DNA of 64,000 nt from Nitrobacter sp. 62-23 (GCF_001897285.1 NZ_MKSM01000128.1:1-64000), one strand, 5' to 3'; numbered from the stretch's first letter, positions 9,645-20,351 are shown. A program made the numbers and translations. Notes: generated by a model not told the origin, from the sequence alone.

Positions 9645-10093
9645 GCCGGCTTCCCCATCATCAGCGCGTTGCGGCGGCAGAACACCACCTCCTCGTCCCG
9701 CTGGTTGAAGCCGCGGTGCTCCAGTGTGACGATACCCTGCCCCAGACGCGACTTGCTGGCGCGAACCGCAACCACCTTCGATTCCGCACGCAATGTATCG
9801 CCGGCGAACACCGGATGCAGAAATCTGGTTTCCTCCATGCCGAGGTTTCCGACCGTGGTCCCCAACGTCGTATCCTGCACCGAAAGGCCGATGATAAGAC
9901 CAAGCGTGAAGATCGAGTTCATCAGCGGTTTTCCGAATTCGGTTGACCTGGCATATTCGTGATCGATATGCACCGGCGCGGGATTACAGGTCAGCGACGA
10001 GAACAGAATATTGTCCATGTCTGTGACCGTTCGCCGGATTTCATGAACGAAGGTTTGCCCAACGGAAAACTGCTCGAAATATAGACCCGCCAT
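9641..10093 (-). CDS. MaoC-family (R)-specific hydratase
   Basis: About 150 residues, hot-dog fold. Sequence FEQFSVGQTFVHEIRRTVT followed by PAPVHIDHEYARSTEFGKPL contains the hydratase-2 signature region (Asp/His around HIDHEYA), and GMEETRFLHPVFAGDTLRAES is typical of MaoC-like enoyl-CoA hydratases. The ATG at 10093 is used because GAGGAG lies about 8 bases upstream; an in-frame start at 10186 would add 31 residues with no family match. Coupled to the CoA-ester lyase gene by a 4-base overlap. Confidence 0.88.
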   Translation of the reverse strand: MAGLYFEQFSVGQTFVHEIRRTVTDMDNILFSSLTCNPAPVHIDHEYARSTEFGKPLMNSIFTLGLIIGLSVQDTTLGTTVGNLGMEETRFLHPVFAGDTLRAESKVVAVRASKSRLGQGIVTLEHRGFNQRDEEVVFCRRNALMMGKPA

Positions 10094-10130
10094 TTCCGGC
10101 TCCTCTCCCGCAGCAGATAGATACCTGAAA

Positions 10131-10466
10131 ATGATTAAGGTCAGGCCGATTGATTCCGTCCAGGAATGGAATGACCTGCAAATCAAAAACGGGCTCGATA
10201 TTCGCTCTTTTTATGCTCTAATTCCCGTCATCAGCAACTGGTCGGCCTATGCGGAGACTCAATTGACAAAAAAAATAACCGCCGAAATTGCCTCGCTAGC
10301 TGTCTTTGGCGTCGGGCTCGCCGCCGTCTACATTCTCGCCTCGGCACTCAAGGGCAAGTACTCCGATTTCGCCATCGCAGCGATCGCTACAGTGATATTT
10401 GTCGCGTTCTATGTCCTCGGACAATGGGTCAAGCGCAGAATCGATCCGCACCGCACGGTGGAATAA
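10131..10466 (+). CDS. Small two-helix membrane protein, unknown function
   Basis: 111 residues. A polar N-terminal half is followed by two hydrophobic segments (about residues 54-72 IASLAVFGVGLAAVYILAS and 80-98 FAIAAIATVIFVAFYVLG) and a basic tail (KRRIDPHRTVE). I do not recognise a family. No clear ribosome site precedes the ATG, so the start is uncertain; a TTG near 10263, just before a Lys-rich stretch, would give only the membrane half. It is read divergently from the MaoC gene, from a 37-bp gap. Confidence 0.5.
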   Translation: MIKVRPIDSVQEWNDLQIKNGLDIRSFYALIPVISNWSAYAETQLTKKITAEIASLAVFGVGLAAVYILASALKGKYSDFAIAAIATVIFVAFYVLGQWVKRRIDPHRTVE

Positions 10467-10554
10467 GGCTTCGCCGATCCGGGCATCCACCGGTTCCAGC
10501 TTGCAGGCTCGCCAGGAAGGACTGACGGGATGACGAAAGCGGCACCGACACCAA

Positions 10555-10586
10555 AACCCGCCGACGAGGGGGTGCGCCGGCGGGTT
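10555..10586. terminator. GC-rich hairpin, possible terminator
   Basis: Perfect 9-bp stem AACCCGCCG/CGGCGGGTT around a 14-base loop, about 90 bases after the small membrane protein gene. It has no U-tract on the plus strand. Read on the minus strand it is followed by TTTTGG, so it may work with the next hairpin on that strand. The 10467-10867 stretch holds these two hairpins and no supported gene. Confidence 0.45.
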
Positions 10587-10669
10587 GGGGTAAGACAAGC
10601 CGAGGGGGTGCGGCCAGTCCTGTAGGTACAATCCACGAGGCGGCGACGTGTTCCTCGGCACGATGCGAC

Positions 10670-10693
10670 AAAAAGCCCGCCGGATAGCGGGGC
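10670..10693 (-). terminator. Rho-independent terminator, minus strand
   Basis: On the minus strand GCCCCGC and GCGGGC pair (one bulge) around a 6-base loop and are followed directly by TTTTT. It lies downstream of the small minus-strand gene at 10868-11008, which it probably terminates. Confidence 0.6.
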
Positions 10694-10867
10694 AAGCTTC
10701 ACGTCGAACAAGATGTCGAAGGCATTGAAATGGGTATCTTGGACAACGGAATGTCCCTACCTGCCTCAGCGCAGACTATCGGCCATCTCAGGCGCTGCTG
10801 CTCCGCGATTATCAAAACGGGATTATCTCCAAGTCACGCCGCTTCATCAGGCTCCGGCGTTGGGCCG

Positions 10868-11008
10868 TCACTTATGGTCAGCGCGACTGACGCTGGATGC
10901 TGACTTGCCCTGCACTTGGCTGGTCCACTTCGAGACCATCATAGCAAACGTGACGATCGCCCAAGCGGTGAACCCGAACAGAGCCGCAGCAATCAACGTC
11001 TTCCGCAT
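10868..11008 (-). CDS. Small single-span membrane protein, unknown
   Basis: 46 residues from the ATG at 11008: MRKTLIAAALFGFTAWAIV and onward form one hydrophobic segment followed by a polar Lys/Ser tail. A GAAGAGAAT lies 8-14 bases upstream of this ATG; the longer in-frame upstream extension has no matching features. A U-tract terminator follows about 180 bases downstream. The lone short frame makes the call tentative, and the hydrophobic segment could also be an uncleaved signal anchor. Confidence 0.4.
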   Translation of the reverse strand: MRKTLIAAALFGFTAWAIVTFAMMVSKWTSQVQGKSASSVSRADHK

Positions 11009-11404
11009 TGGGCAATTCTCTTCAAGCCGGCCAACGCGCGCCATCGCCGGAACTATGTCCGGATCGCTCATGAATGAACCTACGACATTGGCGAAGAAAT
11101 GACCATCAGACTTCCCGTCACAATTCACTCAAATCATCCGGCACTCATCAAACGCCTTCAACACGATAGAATCCGCAAATTCACCGCTGACCGGATCGCC
11201 TGTATGACTGAGCGCCACGGCACCGACATTTCCCTCAGCCCGCCCGATTCGCCCGGCACCTCGTATCGCAGCATTCGCGCTTGTGCACTGGACTGCTTCG
11301 CGCGGCTCCCAAGATGGGAGCCATAGTGGCCCCAGAAATATTGTTAGCACGACGCGAGGCTATATAATTGAAAAAGACGTCGGGAGCTTAAGCTAACCCG
11401 TCCG

Positions 11405-11477
11405 TCAAATGCGAGATTCGAACCCGCGTCCCTCTTGATTATGAGCCTAGCGAGCTACCGGACTATTCCACCTCACG
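11405..11477 (-). pseudogene. Decayed initiator-tRNA-like sequence (CAT anticodon)
   Basis: Read on the minus strand the stretch has GTCCGGTAGCTCG, then AGGCTCATAATC, then GCGGGTTCGAATCTCGC, in the order and spacing of D-arm, anticodon arm and T-arm of tRNA-fMet. The T-stem pairs. The anticodon stem has a mismatch, the D-stem pairs poorly, and the two acceptor arms do not pair. I read it as a dead tRNA-fMet copy or a tRNA-derived attachment relic, not a working gene. The likeness to tRNA-fMet is from memory of the family, not a computed alignment. Apart from this, 11009-11537 holds nothing I can support. Confidence 0.5.
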
Positions 11478-11537
11478 TTAGTGTCTGGCGACTACAAATC
11501 GAACCCGCGGCGCACTCAAACTGTCAGAGAACACCGA

Positions 11538-11909
11538 ATGATACCGAGATTCAGCGACCACGCGGCGAACGAAAGAACCTTCCTGGCATGGGTTCGAACT
11601 GGCATCGCAACGATCGCATTCGGGTTTGTGATCGATAAGTTCAACCTGTTCCTGAGAACCCTTGCCAGCGCCGACTTCCCGGCGGGCAAGTCCATAGAAG
11701 TCCAGCACAGCGCGCTCGGACGATACGATGGGACCGCGCTTATCTTCCTCGGCATTACCTTGATCGCGATGGCAGCCTGGCGCTTCGTCCGGACCAGCCG
11801 CTTAATCGAATCCGACGATATCCATCAAGCGACCAGCATCCGGGTCGAACTCATATTGTCGCTGGCCTTGATCGCCGCAGCTTTGGGCGCTTATGTCGCG
11901 CTATATTGA
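11538..11909 (+). CDS. DUF202 / YidH-like small membrane protein
   Basis: About 123 residues from the ATG at 11538. The opening FSDHAANERTFLAWVRTGIA is the DUF202 signature (N-E-R-T-x-L-A-W-x-R), followed by three hydrophobic segments (about residues 22-36, 68-84 and 103-121). Inner-membrane protein of unknown role. A longer in-frame start at 11481 would run into the tRNA-like relic and lacks family likeness. It sits inside the gene-poor region next to the integrase remnant, so it may be part of an old insertion. Confidence 0.8.
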   Translation: MIPRFSDHAANERTFLAWVRTGIATIAFGFVIDKFNLFLRTLASADFPAGKSIEVQHSALGRYDGTALIFLGITLIAMAAWRFVRTSRLIESDDIHQATSIRVELILSLALIAAALGAYVALY

Positions 11910-12123
11910 GCGGTTAGCGCGTCAGCGCGCCGAACAGCTTGCGGCCGACGTTCCGCAAAAACTGGCGCTCGAACTCGTTGAGCCTGTGATCGTCATCTTG
12001 GCGACCACAATTCCCTGATCCCGGAACGCATTCCGCTTCACCGCTTCATAATTGATTGTCCGGCCCATTGATTGGGAGAGGCGATGACGAGCTGCGTGTC
12101 CAAACAGACATGGTTGCAACTAA

Positions 12124-12312
12124 GACCAGGTCCCGGAGATCGCGTCGATCACCGGCCACAACCTCAAGACAGTGCAAGAAATTCTGGATCGGCATGACCT
12201 GAGCGGTCGGCTTGAACTGGCGGAGGCCGTGATCAAAAGCTCCATGCCGTGTATAGAAGGAGCACAAACTCTTCAAATTGACAACAAAACGGTCCAGCGG
12301 TTTGCGGTCTGA
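12124..12312 (+). pseudogene. C-terminal remnant of a tyrosine recombinase / phage integrase
   Basis: An open stretch with no start codon, entered just after a TAA at 12121, reads DQVPEIASITGHNLKTVQEI, then LDRH, then SGRLELAEAVIKSS, and ends at TGA 12310-12312. EIASITGH followed by L-K-T-V and I-L-D-R is the conserved C-terminal pattern of integrases in this bacterial group; a Tyr is expected where His now follows LDR. Everything N-terminal, including the catalytic Arg, is missing. It ends 23 bases from the 3' end of tRNA-Lys, the usual place for an integrase of an island inserted in a tRNA gene. The rest of 11910-12335 shows no gene. Confidence 0.7.
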
Positions 12313-12335
12313 TGAAGCTAAGTTTTTGATTTTGG

Positions 12336-12411
<76 letters not shown>

Positions 12412-12522
12412 GAACCGTCGAAACTTCCTTGCGGAACGGGGTTCGTGTAGCAAAGCGAACTCCCGATGTCCAGCAGAGCGGCGGCTGTTTCCCGCTGCGG
12501 CCGCGGCATTTCGCCAACCACG

Positions 12523-12545
12523 AAAAAACCGCCGGATCCGGCGGC
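12523..12545 (-). terminator. Rho-independent terminator of the Spy-like gene
   Basis: On the minus strand GCCGCCGGATCCGGCGG folds into a perfect 7-8 bp stem and is followed by TTTTTT. It sits about 35 bases past the stop codon of the Spy-like gene. Confidence 0.9.
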
Positions 12546-12579
12546 TTCCTCGTATCCCGGGACCTCTCGCGGCCGGCTG

Positions 12580-13161
12580 TCAGAGCCGCCCTGGCTGCTC
12601 GGAGCCGCCACGGTCGCGATCCCGATCACCGCCGCGATCGAAGCGATGGTGGCGCCATCCGCCTCCCATACCGAGGCCACGCTCCATGCGGGTAAGAACC
12701 ATCAGGCGCCGCTTCTGGCCGTCGTCGAGGGTCTTGTAAAGCGGATCGGCGGCGTCGGCGATTTTCTTCAAAGCGGCCGCCGTCTCGGCCATGCGATCTG
12801 CGCGCTCGCGCAGCCGTGCGACCTGATCGACAGGCGCCTGTTTCTGCGCGCCATTCTTCGCTTCAGTCCCGGACTCGCTCTTGCTCTCTTTCCTAGCCTC
12901 CATCCGGGCGTTGGCCCGATCGATCCGAAGCTTGGCGAAATCGCGAATAGCCTTTTCCACTGGCGGCCACAGCTTCTCCTGATCCGGCGTCAGGGTGAGG
13001 CCGGCGTGGATCGCGGCGATTCTCGAATCGGCGAAAGCCGCCCTATCCTGCGGGCTGAACCGCGAGTGGTCATGCGACCAGGCACGATGCTGGTGGGCAT
13101 ACACCGCGGTCGAACCGGCAATGGCGAGGGCTGCGACGCCGGCGAGAATGACCTTCTTCAT
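12580..13161 (-). CDS. Spy/CpxP-like periplasmic LTXXQ-motif protein
   Basis: About 193 residues. Signal peptide MKKVILAGVAALAIAGSTAV with cleavage after YAH or nearby, then a helical, charged body with LTLTPDQEKLW (the LTxxQ motif) near residue 55 and Ala/Glu/Arg-rich helices. The tail is rich in Gly, Arg, His and Asp. Spy-like proteins are ATP-independent periplasmic chaperones, often induced by envelope or metal stress. The ATG at 13161 follows AAGGAGA by 7 bases; the upstream extension lacks a signal. Paired TTAC-N6-G(T/C)AA boxes lie upstream, and a strong terminator follows. Confidence 0.8.
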   Translation of the reverse strand: MKKVILAGVAALAIAGSTAVYAHQHRAWSHDHSRFSPQDRAAFADSRIAAIHAGLTLTPDQEKLWPPVEKAIRDFAKLRIDRANARMEARKESKSESGTEAKNGAQKQAPVDQVARLRERADRMAETAAALKKIADAADPLYKTLDDGQKRRLMVLTRMERGLGMGGGWRHHRFDRGGDRDRDRGGSEQPGRL

Positions 13162-13217
13162 GGGAGTCTCCTTTGCAAACTCCCATGAAGATGAGGGTGC
13201 GAGAGGCGCCACGCAAA

Positions 13218-13257
13218 TTACATCTTCGCAAGAATGTTCTCTCTTACGAAGATGTAA
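13218..13257. promoter_or_regulatory. Paired TTAC-N6-G(T/C)AA dyads upstream of the Spy-like gene
   Basis: Two sites, TTACATCTTCGCAA (13218-13231) and TTACGAAGATGTAA (13244-13257), stand 26 bp apart and face each other. Together they form a 12-bp inverted repeat, ATTACATCTTCG/CGAAGATGTAAT. They lie 57-96 bases upstream of the Spy-like start and just past the end of leuA. They could be a response-regulator target, or the stem of a leuA terminator, although no strong U-tract follows. Confidence 0.5.
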
Positions 13258-13276
13258 TCTGACACAACCGAAGAGA

Positions 13277-14839
13277 TCAGCTCGCCGCGGCTGCCGCCGG
13301 CAGATCGCGCCGGTGCTTCATCACGATCTTGTTGAGCGCGCCGAGATAGGCCTTGGCCGACGCCACCAGCGTATCCGGATCGGCGGCGCGCGAAGTCATC
13401 GCGCGGCCGTCCTGGCTGAGACGCACCGACACTTCCGCCTGCGCGTCGGTGCCGTGGGTCACCGCATGAACCTGATAGAGTTCCAGCTTGGCCTCATGCG
13501 GCACCAGCCTCTTGATGCAGTTGAACACAGCGTCCACCGGGCCGTTGCCCTCGGCTTCCTCGATCCGGGTCTGGCCATCGACCGTGAGTTTCATGGTCGC
13601 GCGCTGCGGACCATGGGTACCGGCGATCACCGTCAGCGACGCCAGCTTGATGCGATCGTGCGACACCGCCATTTCCTCGTCGACCAGCGCGACGATGTCC
13701 TCGTCGTAGATGTCCTTCTTGCGGTCGGCCAGCGCCTTGAAGCGCACGAACGCATCCTGCAACTGGTTCTCGGCCAGCTTGTAGCCTAGTTCCTCCAGCT
13801 TGTGCTGGAAGGCATGGCGGCCGGAATGCTTACCCATCACCAGCGAGGTCTGCTTCACGCCGACGCTCTCCGGGGTCATGATCTCGTAGGTCTGCGCATT
13901 CTTCAGCATGCCGTCCTGATGAATGCCGCTCTCGTGCGCGAATGCGTTGCGGCCGACGATCGCCTTGTTGTACTGCACCGGGAACGAGGTCGCCGCCGAC
14001 ACCAGCTTGGAAGCGCGCGTCAGCATCGTGCTCTCGACGTTGCACCAGTACGGCATGACGTCGGCGCGCGTCTTGATCGCCATCACGACCTCTTCCAGCG
14101 CGGCATTGCCCGCCCGCTCGCCGATGCCGTTGATGGTGGATTCCACCTGCCGCGCGCCGCCCTCGACGCCGGCCAGCGAGTTGGCGACGGCGAGCCCCAG
14201 ATCGTCATGGCAATGCACCGAGAAGATCGCCTTGTCGGCGTTCGGCACCCTCTCCCGAATGGTCCTGAACATTCGCCGGTACTCATCCGGCACCGCATAG
14301 CCGACGGTGTCCGGCAGGTTGATGGTGGTGGCGCCGGCCGCGATCGCGGTCTCCACGCACTTGCAGAGATAGTCGATCGGGGTGCGGGTCGCATCCATCG
14401 CCGACCATTCGACGTTCTCGACCAGGTTACGGGCCTGCGTCACCGTCGCGGTGATGATCTCCAGCACATCGGCTTCGCTCTTGCGCATCTGATGCGCCAG
14501 ATGGATCGGCGAGGTGGAAACGAAAGTGTGGATGCGGCCACGCCGCGCGTGGCGCACCGCCTCGCCGGCACGGGCGATGTCGGCGGGAATGGCGCGGGCC
14601 AGACCCGCGATCATTGCGTTCCTGGCGTTCCTGGCGATCTCCGCCACTGCCTCGAAGTCACCGACCGAAGCGATCGGAAAGCCGGCCTCGATGACGTCGA
14701 CACCCATTTCGTCGAGCATCTCGGCAACCTCGAGCTTCTCCTCGAAGGTCATGGTGGCGCCGGGGCATTGCTCGCCGTCGCGCAAGGTGGTGTCGAATAT
14801 GATGACGCGGTCCTTGTCGGACTTGTTCGCTGTATTCAT
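13277..14839 (-). CDS. leuA: 2-isopropylmalate synthase
   Basis: 520 residues, full length for the long LeuA type. Condenses acetyl-CoA with 2-oxoisovalerate, the first committed step of leucine synthesis. The TIM-barrel starts [18 protein letters not shown] (residues about 14-31, with the Arg-Asp-Gly-Glu catalytic set) and has the metal motif [14 protein letters not shown] near 205, with GIGERAGN near 240. The C-terminal regulatory domain (from about 400) contains the Leu-binding fold. AGAGGAA stands 7-8 bases before the ATG. A Leu-rich leader peptide lies about 100 bases upstream, so leucine-dependent attenuation is likely. leuB, leuC and leuD are not in the window. Confidence 0.97.
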   Translation of the reverse strand: MNTANKSDKDRVIIFDTTLRDGEQCPGATMTFEEKLEVAEMLDEMGVDVIEAGFPIASVGDFEAVAEIARNARNAMIAGLARAIPADIARAGEAVRHARRGRIHTFVSTSPIHLAHQMRKSEADVLEIITATVTQARNLVENVEWSAMDATRTPIDYLCKCVETAIAAGATTINLPDTVGYAVPDEYRRMFRTIRERVPNADKAIFSVHCHDDLGLAVANSLAGVEGGARQVESTINGIGERAGNAALEEVVMAIKTRADVMPYWCNVESTMLTRASKLVSAATSFPVQYNKAIVGRNAFAHESGIHQDGMLKNAQTYEIMTPESVGVKQTSLVMGKHSGRHAFQHKLEELGYKLAENQLQDAFVRFKALADRKKDIYDEDIVALVDEEMAVSHDRIKLASLTVIAGTHGPQRATMKLTVDGQTRIEEAEGNGPVDAVFNCIKRLVPHEAKLELYQVHAVTHGTDAQAEVSVRLSQDGRAMTSRAADPDTLVASAKAYLGALNKIVMKHRRDLPAAAAAS

Positions 14840-14939
14840 GGGAAATTCCTCTGGTCCATGCGCGCGGCGCGCGCTCGAAGGGGGTCTGTGGCTTCGGCGG
14901 TTCCCCTGAGTGCCCAGGCAACAATTGCCCGGCCGGCGC

Positions 14940-15050
14940 TCAGGGGCCGATAAGAAGCAGAAGCCCGCCGATCAGCAGGGTGGGCAAGGACGCAGCCGGA
15001 ATCGCTTCGGGCCCAACGGCTAACGCCGCCTTCCCGTGAATTCCCCTCAT
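14940..15050 (-). CDS. Leu-rich leader peptide of leuA
   Basis: 36 codons ending in TGA, 100 bases upstream of leuA. The second half reads LPTLLIGGLLLLIGP, with eight Leu in the whole peptide and four in a row just before the stop. After the stop an 8-bp stem, CCGGGCAA/TTGCCTGG (14914-14932), can form; the GGCTTC of the Leu-codon stretch can instead pair with GAAGCC further down. No U-tract follows the stem, so the mechanism may act on leuA translation or through Rho rather than an intrinsic terminator. No good ribosome site is visible before the ATG. The remainder of 14840-15298 shows no other gene. Confidence 0.7.
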   Translation of the reverse strand: MRGIHGKAALAVGPEAIPAASLPTLLIGGLLLLIGP

Positions 15051-15298
15051 GTCGCTGCGAGCCAGCATCACCGGACCCTTGGAGCTTGCGCGTATTCTGA
15101 TCGCATCTTTAGCGGAATACGCATGAAGGCTATTCTCGACAAAAACCGTTGACAGTTCGTTGCCGACCCCTCCCCTAAGGTTCTAGACGAGAATGGCGTG
15201 CCCTCGCAACGGCAAAGAATGTCAGCAAGGCTGCCAGACCTGTCCAGAATGAACTCTGGTTCCGGCAGCCTCAAGGACAATTGCCGGCACCGCCGATA

Positions 15299-16003
15299 TC
15301 AAACCGCCATCGCCGCCATGTGCTCGATAAACGCCGTCACATAGGCCGGCATCGCCGCGGTAAAATCCCGGCGGTCCCGCACCAGATGGATCGCGCTGAG
15401 TTCCGGCTCGGGCTGTCCAGCCAGTGTGCGAACGATCCGCGTACGCAACTCTTCGCCCGGCAGGACTGCGTCCAAAAGCTGGATGACCGCGATCGATGGA
15501 CCGCGGTCGACACAATACCAGCGCGGATCGGCGCGATACAGGTCGCGGGAAAGACCGGTTTCCTCGCCCACCTCGCGGATGATACCGTTCGCAAGATCGA
15601 ACTTGCCGTCCCGGATATCACAGGGATCTGACATGCCGGCAGGAAAATAGATGCGGCCCGCATTCGCCGTCGTCGCCGCCATTTCGCCCAGCACGAACTG
15701 GCCATCGCTGCCGCGCAGCGCGCCCATGCCGAAACCGTTGAAGACGTTCTTGTCGGGAAAGCCCCAGTCACGCCATGCCAGAAAGCTCGCGAAATCGGTC
15801 TCGAAGTAGTCCGCGCGAAAGCAGCCGCCGTCGAACCGCCGGTTGCGGCCGAGCAGAACGTGACCGTTCCACAGCGCCGGCGTTTTGACGCGCTGTGCGG
15901 CGAAGTACGCATCGATCTCGCGGCGGCGCTCGTCAGCGAAGGCCCAGCGCCACGGACCAACCGTGAGATCAAGCCGGGTGACGCAATGGATCGCAATCGT
16001 CAT
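15299..16003 (-). CDS. Nudix hydrolase
   Basis: 234 residues. The C-terminal half contains the Nudix core REVGEETGL (about residues 143-151), whose Glu residues bind Mg2+ to hydrolyse nucleoside diphosphate-linked substrates; the upstream Gly and Glu of the full 23-residue box are less clear. The N-terminal part (NGHVLLGRNRRFDGGCFRAD) resembles Nudix proteins with an extra N-terminal domain. Substrate unknown. Stand-alone gene, convergent with nothing, read away from the ABC operon. Confidence 0.82.
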   Translation of the reverse strand: MTIAIHCVTRLDLTVGPWRWAFADERRREIDAYFAAQRVKTPALWNGHVLLGRNRRFDGGCFRADYFETDFASFLAWRDWGFPDKNVFNGFGMGALRGSDGQFVLGEMAATTANAGRIYFPAGMSDPCDIRDGKFDLANGIIREVGEETGLSRDLYRADPRWYCVDRGPSIAVIQLLDAVLPGEELRTRIVRTLAGQPEPELSAIHLVRDRRDFTAAMPAYVTAFIEHMAAMAV

Positions 16004-16180
16004 CGCTCAGCGTGCTTTCCCACTGATGCATCGGCAAAGATCGTCACGCTCCTGTTCTAGTCCTCCTGTCGGGACGGCTGCAAGGCCGCGCTCGGAATCG
16101 TCGGGAACAGAGCATGATCGTCGCGGGAACATCGGAGCGCAGCTTGGTGCGCAAGCGACCCTGTGTTAACTCACCAGGGC

Positions 16181-16972
16181 ATGAGCGATAACTCGCCGCT
16201 GATTGCGTTCTCACACGTCGTCAAAAAATTCGATGACGGGCGCGTCAGGGCCGTGGACGACGTCTCGCTCGATATCGCCGCAGGGGAATTTCTCGCGATC
16301 GTCGGTGGCTCCGGCTCCGGCAAGACCACTCTGCTACGGCTCGCCAACCGGCTGATCGATCCCGACGCCGGTACCATCGCTATCGCGGGCGAGGACATCG
16401 CCGATACCGATCCCATTCTGTTGCGACGCCGGATCGGCTATGTATTCCAGAGCGGCGGCCTGTTCCCGCATATGAGCATCGCCGCCAACATCGGCATCAC
16501 GCCGCGCCTGCTCGGCACGCCGCAATCAGAGATCACTGCGCGGGTCGACGAGTTGCTCGATCTGGTGCAGCTCGACCGCGCACAACACCGCGACCGCTTC
16601 CCGCACGAATTGTCCGGCGGCCAGCGCCAGCGCGTCGGCGTAGCGCGGGCGCTCGCCGCGAAGCCGCGCATCGTGCTGATGGACGAGCCATTCGGCGCGC
16701 TCGATCCGGTGACGCGCGACGCGCTCGGCAACGATTATCGCGCGCTGCATGCCAGGCTCGGCCTGACCACCGTGATGATTACCCATGACATGACGGAGGC
16801 GCTGCTGCTTGCGGATCGCGTTGGCGTCATGCGCGACGGCCGCCTGCTCGCACTGGGGACGGCCGCGGAGTTGTCCCGCAGCGACGATCCCTATGTCGGC
16901 GAGTTGCTCGGCACGCCGCGCCGCCAGGCAGAACGCCTCCAGGCAGCGCTCTCGCGGAACGGCGCATCATGA
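16181..16972 (+). CDS. Osmoprotectant/glycine-betaine-type ABC transporter ATPase
   Basis: About 263 residues. Walker A GGSGSGKTT (about 42-50), Q-loop region YVFQSGGLFPHMS, signature LSGGQRQRVGVARAL, Walker B RIVLMDEPFGALDP and the H-loop VMITHDMTEA are all intact. The order and likeness fit the OpuCA/OsmV branch (quaternary amine uptake). The ATG at 16181 is used; a GTG at 16163 in frame adds six residues. The stop overlaps the permease start by 4 bases (ATGA), so the two are coupled. Confidence 0.92.
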   Translation: MSDNSPLIAFSHVVKKFDDGRVRAVDDVSLDIAAGEFLAIVGGSGSGKTTLLRLANRLIDPDAGTIAIAGEDIADTDPILLRRRIGYVFQSGGLFPHMSIAANIGITPRLLGTPQSEITARVDELLDLVQLDRAQHRDRFPHELSGGQRQRVGVARALAAKPRIVLMDEPFGALDPVTRDALGNDYRALHARLGLTTVMITHDMTEALLLADRVGVMRDGRLLALGTAAELSRSDDPYVGELLGTPRRQAERLQAALSRNGAS

Positions 16973-18528
16973 GCCTGCTGTCCGACCCGCGCTGGAGCGA
17001 TGCGATCGGCCACCTGCCCGATTATCTCGGCAATCACATTCGTGTCAGCGTCACCGCGCTGTTGCTTGGACTGGCTGCGAGTTTTCCTCTCGCCCTGATG
17101 GCCCGCAACAGGCCGGTGATGCGCTCCGTGCTGCTGGGTGGCGCCAGCATTGTGCAGACGGTGCCCGGACTGGCGCTGCTGGCGCTGTTCTATCCGCTGT
17201 TGCTGGCGCTCGCGGCTTTGACGTCGAGATGGTTCGGTTTCGGATTTTCCGCTTTCGGATTTTTGCCAGCAGTGCTGGCGCTCTCGCTTTATTCGATGCT
17301 GCCGGTTCTGCGCAATACCATCACGGGCTTGCAAGGCATCGACCCCGCTTTGACCGAAGCGGCGCGTGGCGTCGGCATGACGCCGCGGCAATCGCTCACG
17401 ATGGTCGAGCTGCCGCTAGCGCTGCCGGTCATCATGGCCGGCATCCGCACGGCCGCGGTGTGGGTGATCGGCACCGCGACGCTGTCCACGCCGATCGGCC
17501 AGACCAGCCTCGGCAATTACATCTTCGCCGGGCTGCAAACCCAGAACTGGGTGTTCGTGCTGTTCGGCTGCATCGCCGCGGCCATTCTTGCGCTGGTGGT
17601 GGACCAGTTGCTGGCGCTGATCGAATCCGGCCTGCGGGTTCGAAGCCATATCCGCGTCACGGCAGGCCTCACCATCATCGCGATGCTGATGGCTGCCGCG
17701 CTGGCGCCCTCGTTCACGCGCACGAAATCCAGCTACATCGTCGGCGCCAAGACCTTCACCGAGCAATACGTGCTGGCGGCGCTGATCTCGCAACGGCTGC
17801 AGGCGGCCGGTCTCCCGGCCGCCACGCGCGAGGGGCTCGGCTCCAACGTGATCTTCGAGGCGCTGGTCAACGGCGACATCGATGTCTATGTCGATTATTC
17901 AGGCACGCTGTGGGCCAACCAGTTTCACAACACGGGTATTGCACCGCGCGAAAAATTGCTCGCCGACATCAAGACGACGCTGGCGCGGCACAACGTCACC
18001 CTGCTCGGCGAACTCGGCTTCGAAAACGCCTACGCACTGGTGATGCCGAAGGCCCGCGCCGACGCAATGAACATTCATTCGATCGCTGACCTCGCCGCCC
18101 ATGCAGGCACGATGTCGATCGCCGGCGATTACGAATTCTTTGCCCGGCCGGAGTGGGCAGCCTTGAAGAAGGCTTATGGATTGTCATTCCACGAGCAACG
18201 GCAGATGCAGTCGAACTTCATGTATGCCGCCATTGCCTCCGGCGAGGTCGACGTGATCGCGGGCTACACCAGCGACGGCCTGATCGCCAGATATGGCCTG
18301 ACCGTGCTCGACGATTCCCGCCATGTTATTCCGCCCTATGACGCGATCGTGCTGCTCGCGCCACGTCGGGCTCATGACGCAAAGCTGCGTGATGCGCTTC
18401 GGCCTCTGCTTGGAAAAATCGACATCCGCCTCATGCGCGAAGCCAATCTGCGCGCCAGCGGCAGCGATGCAAACAGTTCGCCGATGGCGGTCGCGCGCTG
18501 GATGTGGACGAAGATCAGCGAGAAATGA
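16969..18528 (+). CDS. Fused ABC permease and substrate-binding protein (OpuCB-OpuCC type)
   Basis: 519 residues. Residues about 1-235 are a binding-protein-dependent permease with about six membrane helices and the EAA-like loop ALTEAARGVGMTPRQSLTMV. From about 248 (SYIVGAKTFTEQYVLAALIS) to the end it is an OpuAC-type periplasmic binding domain for glycine betaine, choline or carnitine, carrying NVIFEALVNGDIDVYVDYSG. Such fusions are known in this family. Translated from an ATGA overlap with the ATPase gene. The ligand is not predictable beyond quaternary amines. Confidence 0.9.
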   Translation: MSLLSDPRWSDAIGHLPDYLGNHIRVSVTALLLGLAASFPLALMARNRPVMRSVLLGGASIVQTVPGLALLALFYPLLLALAALTSRWFGFGFSAFGFLPAVLALSLYSMLPVLRNTITGLQGIDPALTEAARGVGMTPRQSLTMVELPLALPVIMAGIRTAAVWVIGTATLSTPIGQTSLGNYIFAGLQTQNWVFVLFGCIAAAILALVVDQLLALIESGLRVRSHIRVTAGLTIIAMLMAAALAPSFTRTKSSYIVGAKTFTEQYVLAALISQRLQAAGLPAATREGLGSNVIFEALVNGDIDVYVDYSGTLWANQFHNTGIAPREKLLADIKTTLARHNVTLLGELGFENAYALVMPKARADAMNIHSIADLAAHAGTMSIAGDYEFFARPEWAALKKAYGLSFHEQRQMQSNFMYAAIASGEVDVIAGYTSDGLIARYGLTVLDDSRHVIPPYDAIVLLAPRRAHDAKLRDALRPLLGKIDIRLMREANLRASGSDANSSPMAVARWMWTKISEK

Positions 18529-18607
18529 AAGAAATGACTTACCTGCCGCGCCTTACAGCGCGGCACCACCTTTCGTCCCTCCCCTCACGCGGAGAGGGAA
18601 AGAGGTG

Positions 18608-20351
<1,744 letters not shown>

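Noticed and set aside
11494..11515. Second tRNA T-loop-like scrap (AATCGAACCCGCGG)
   Set aside because: Too short, no anticodon or D-arm around it.
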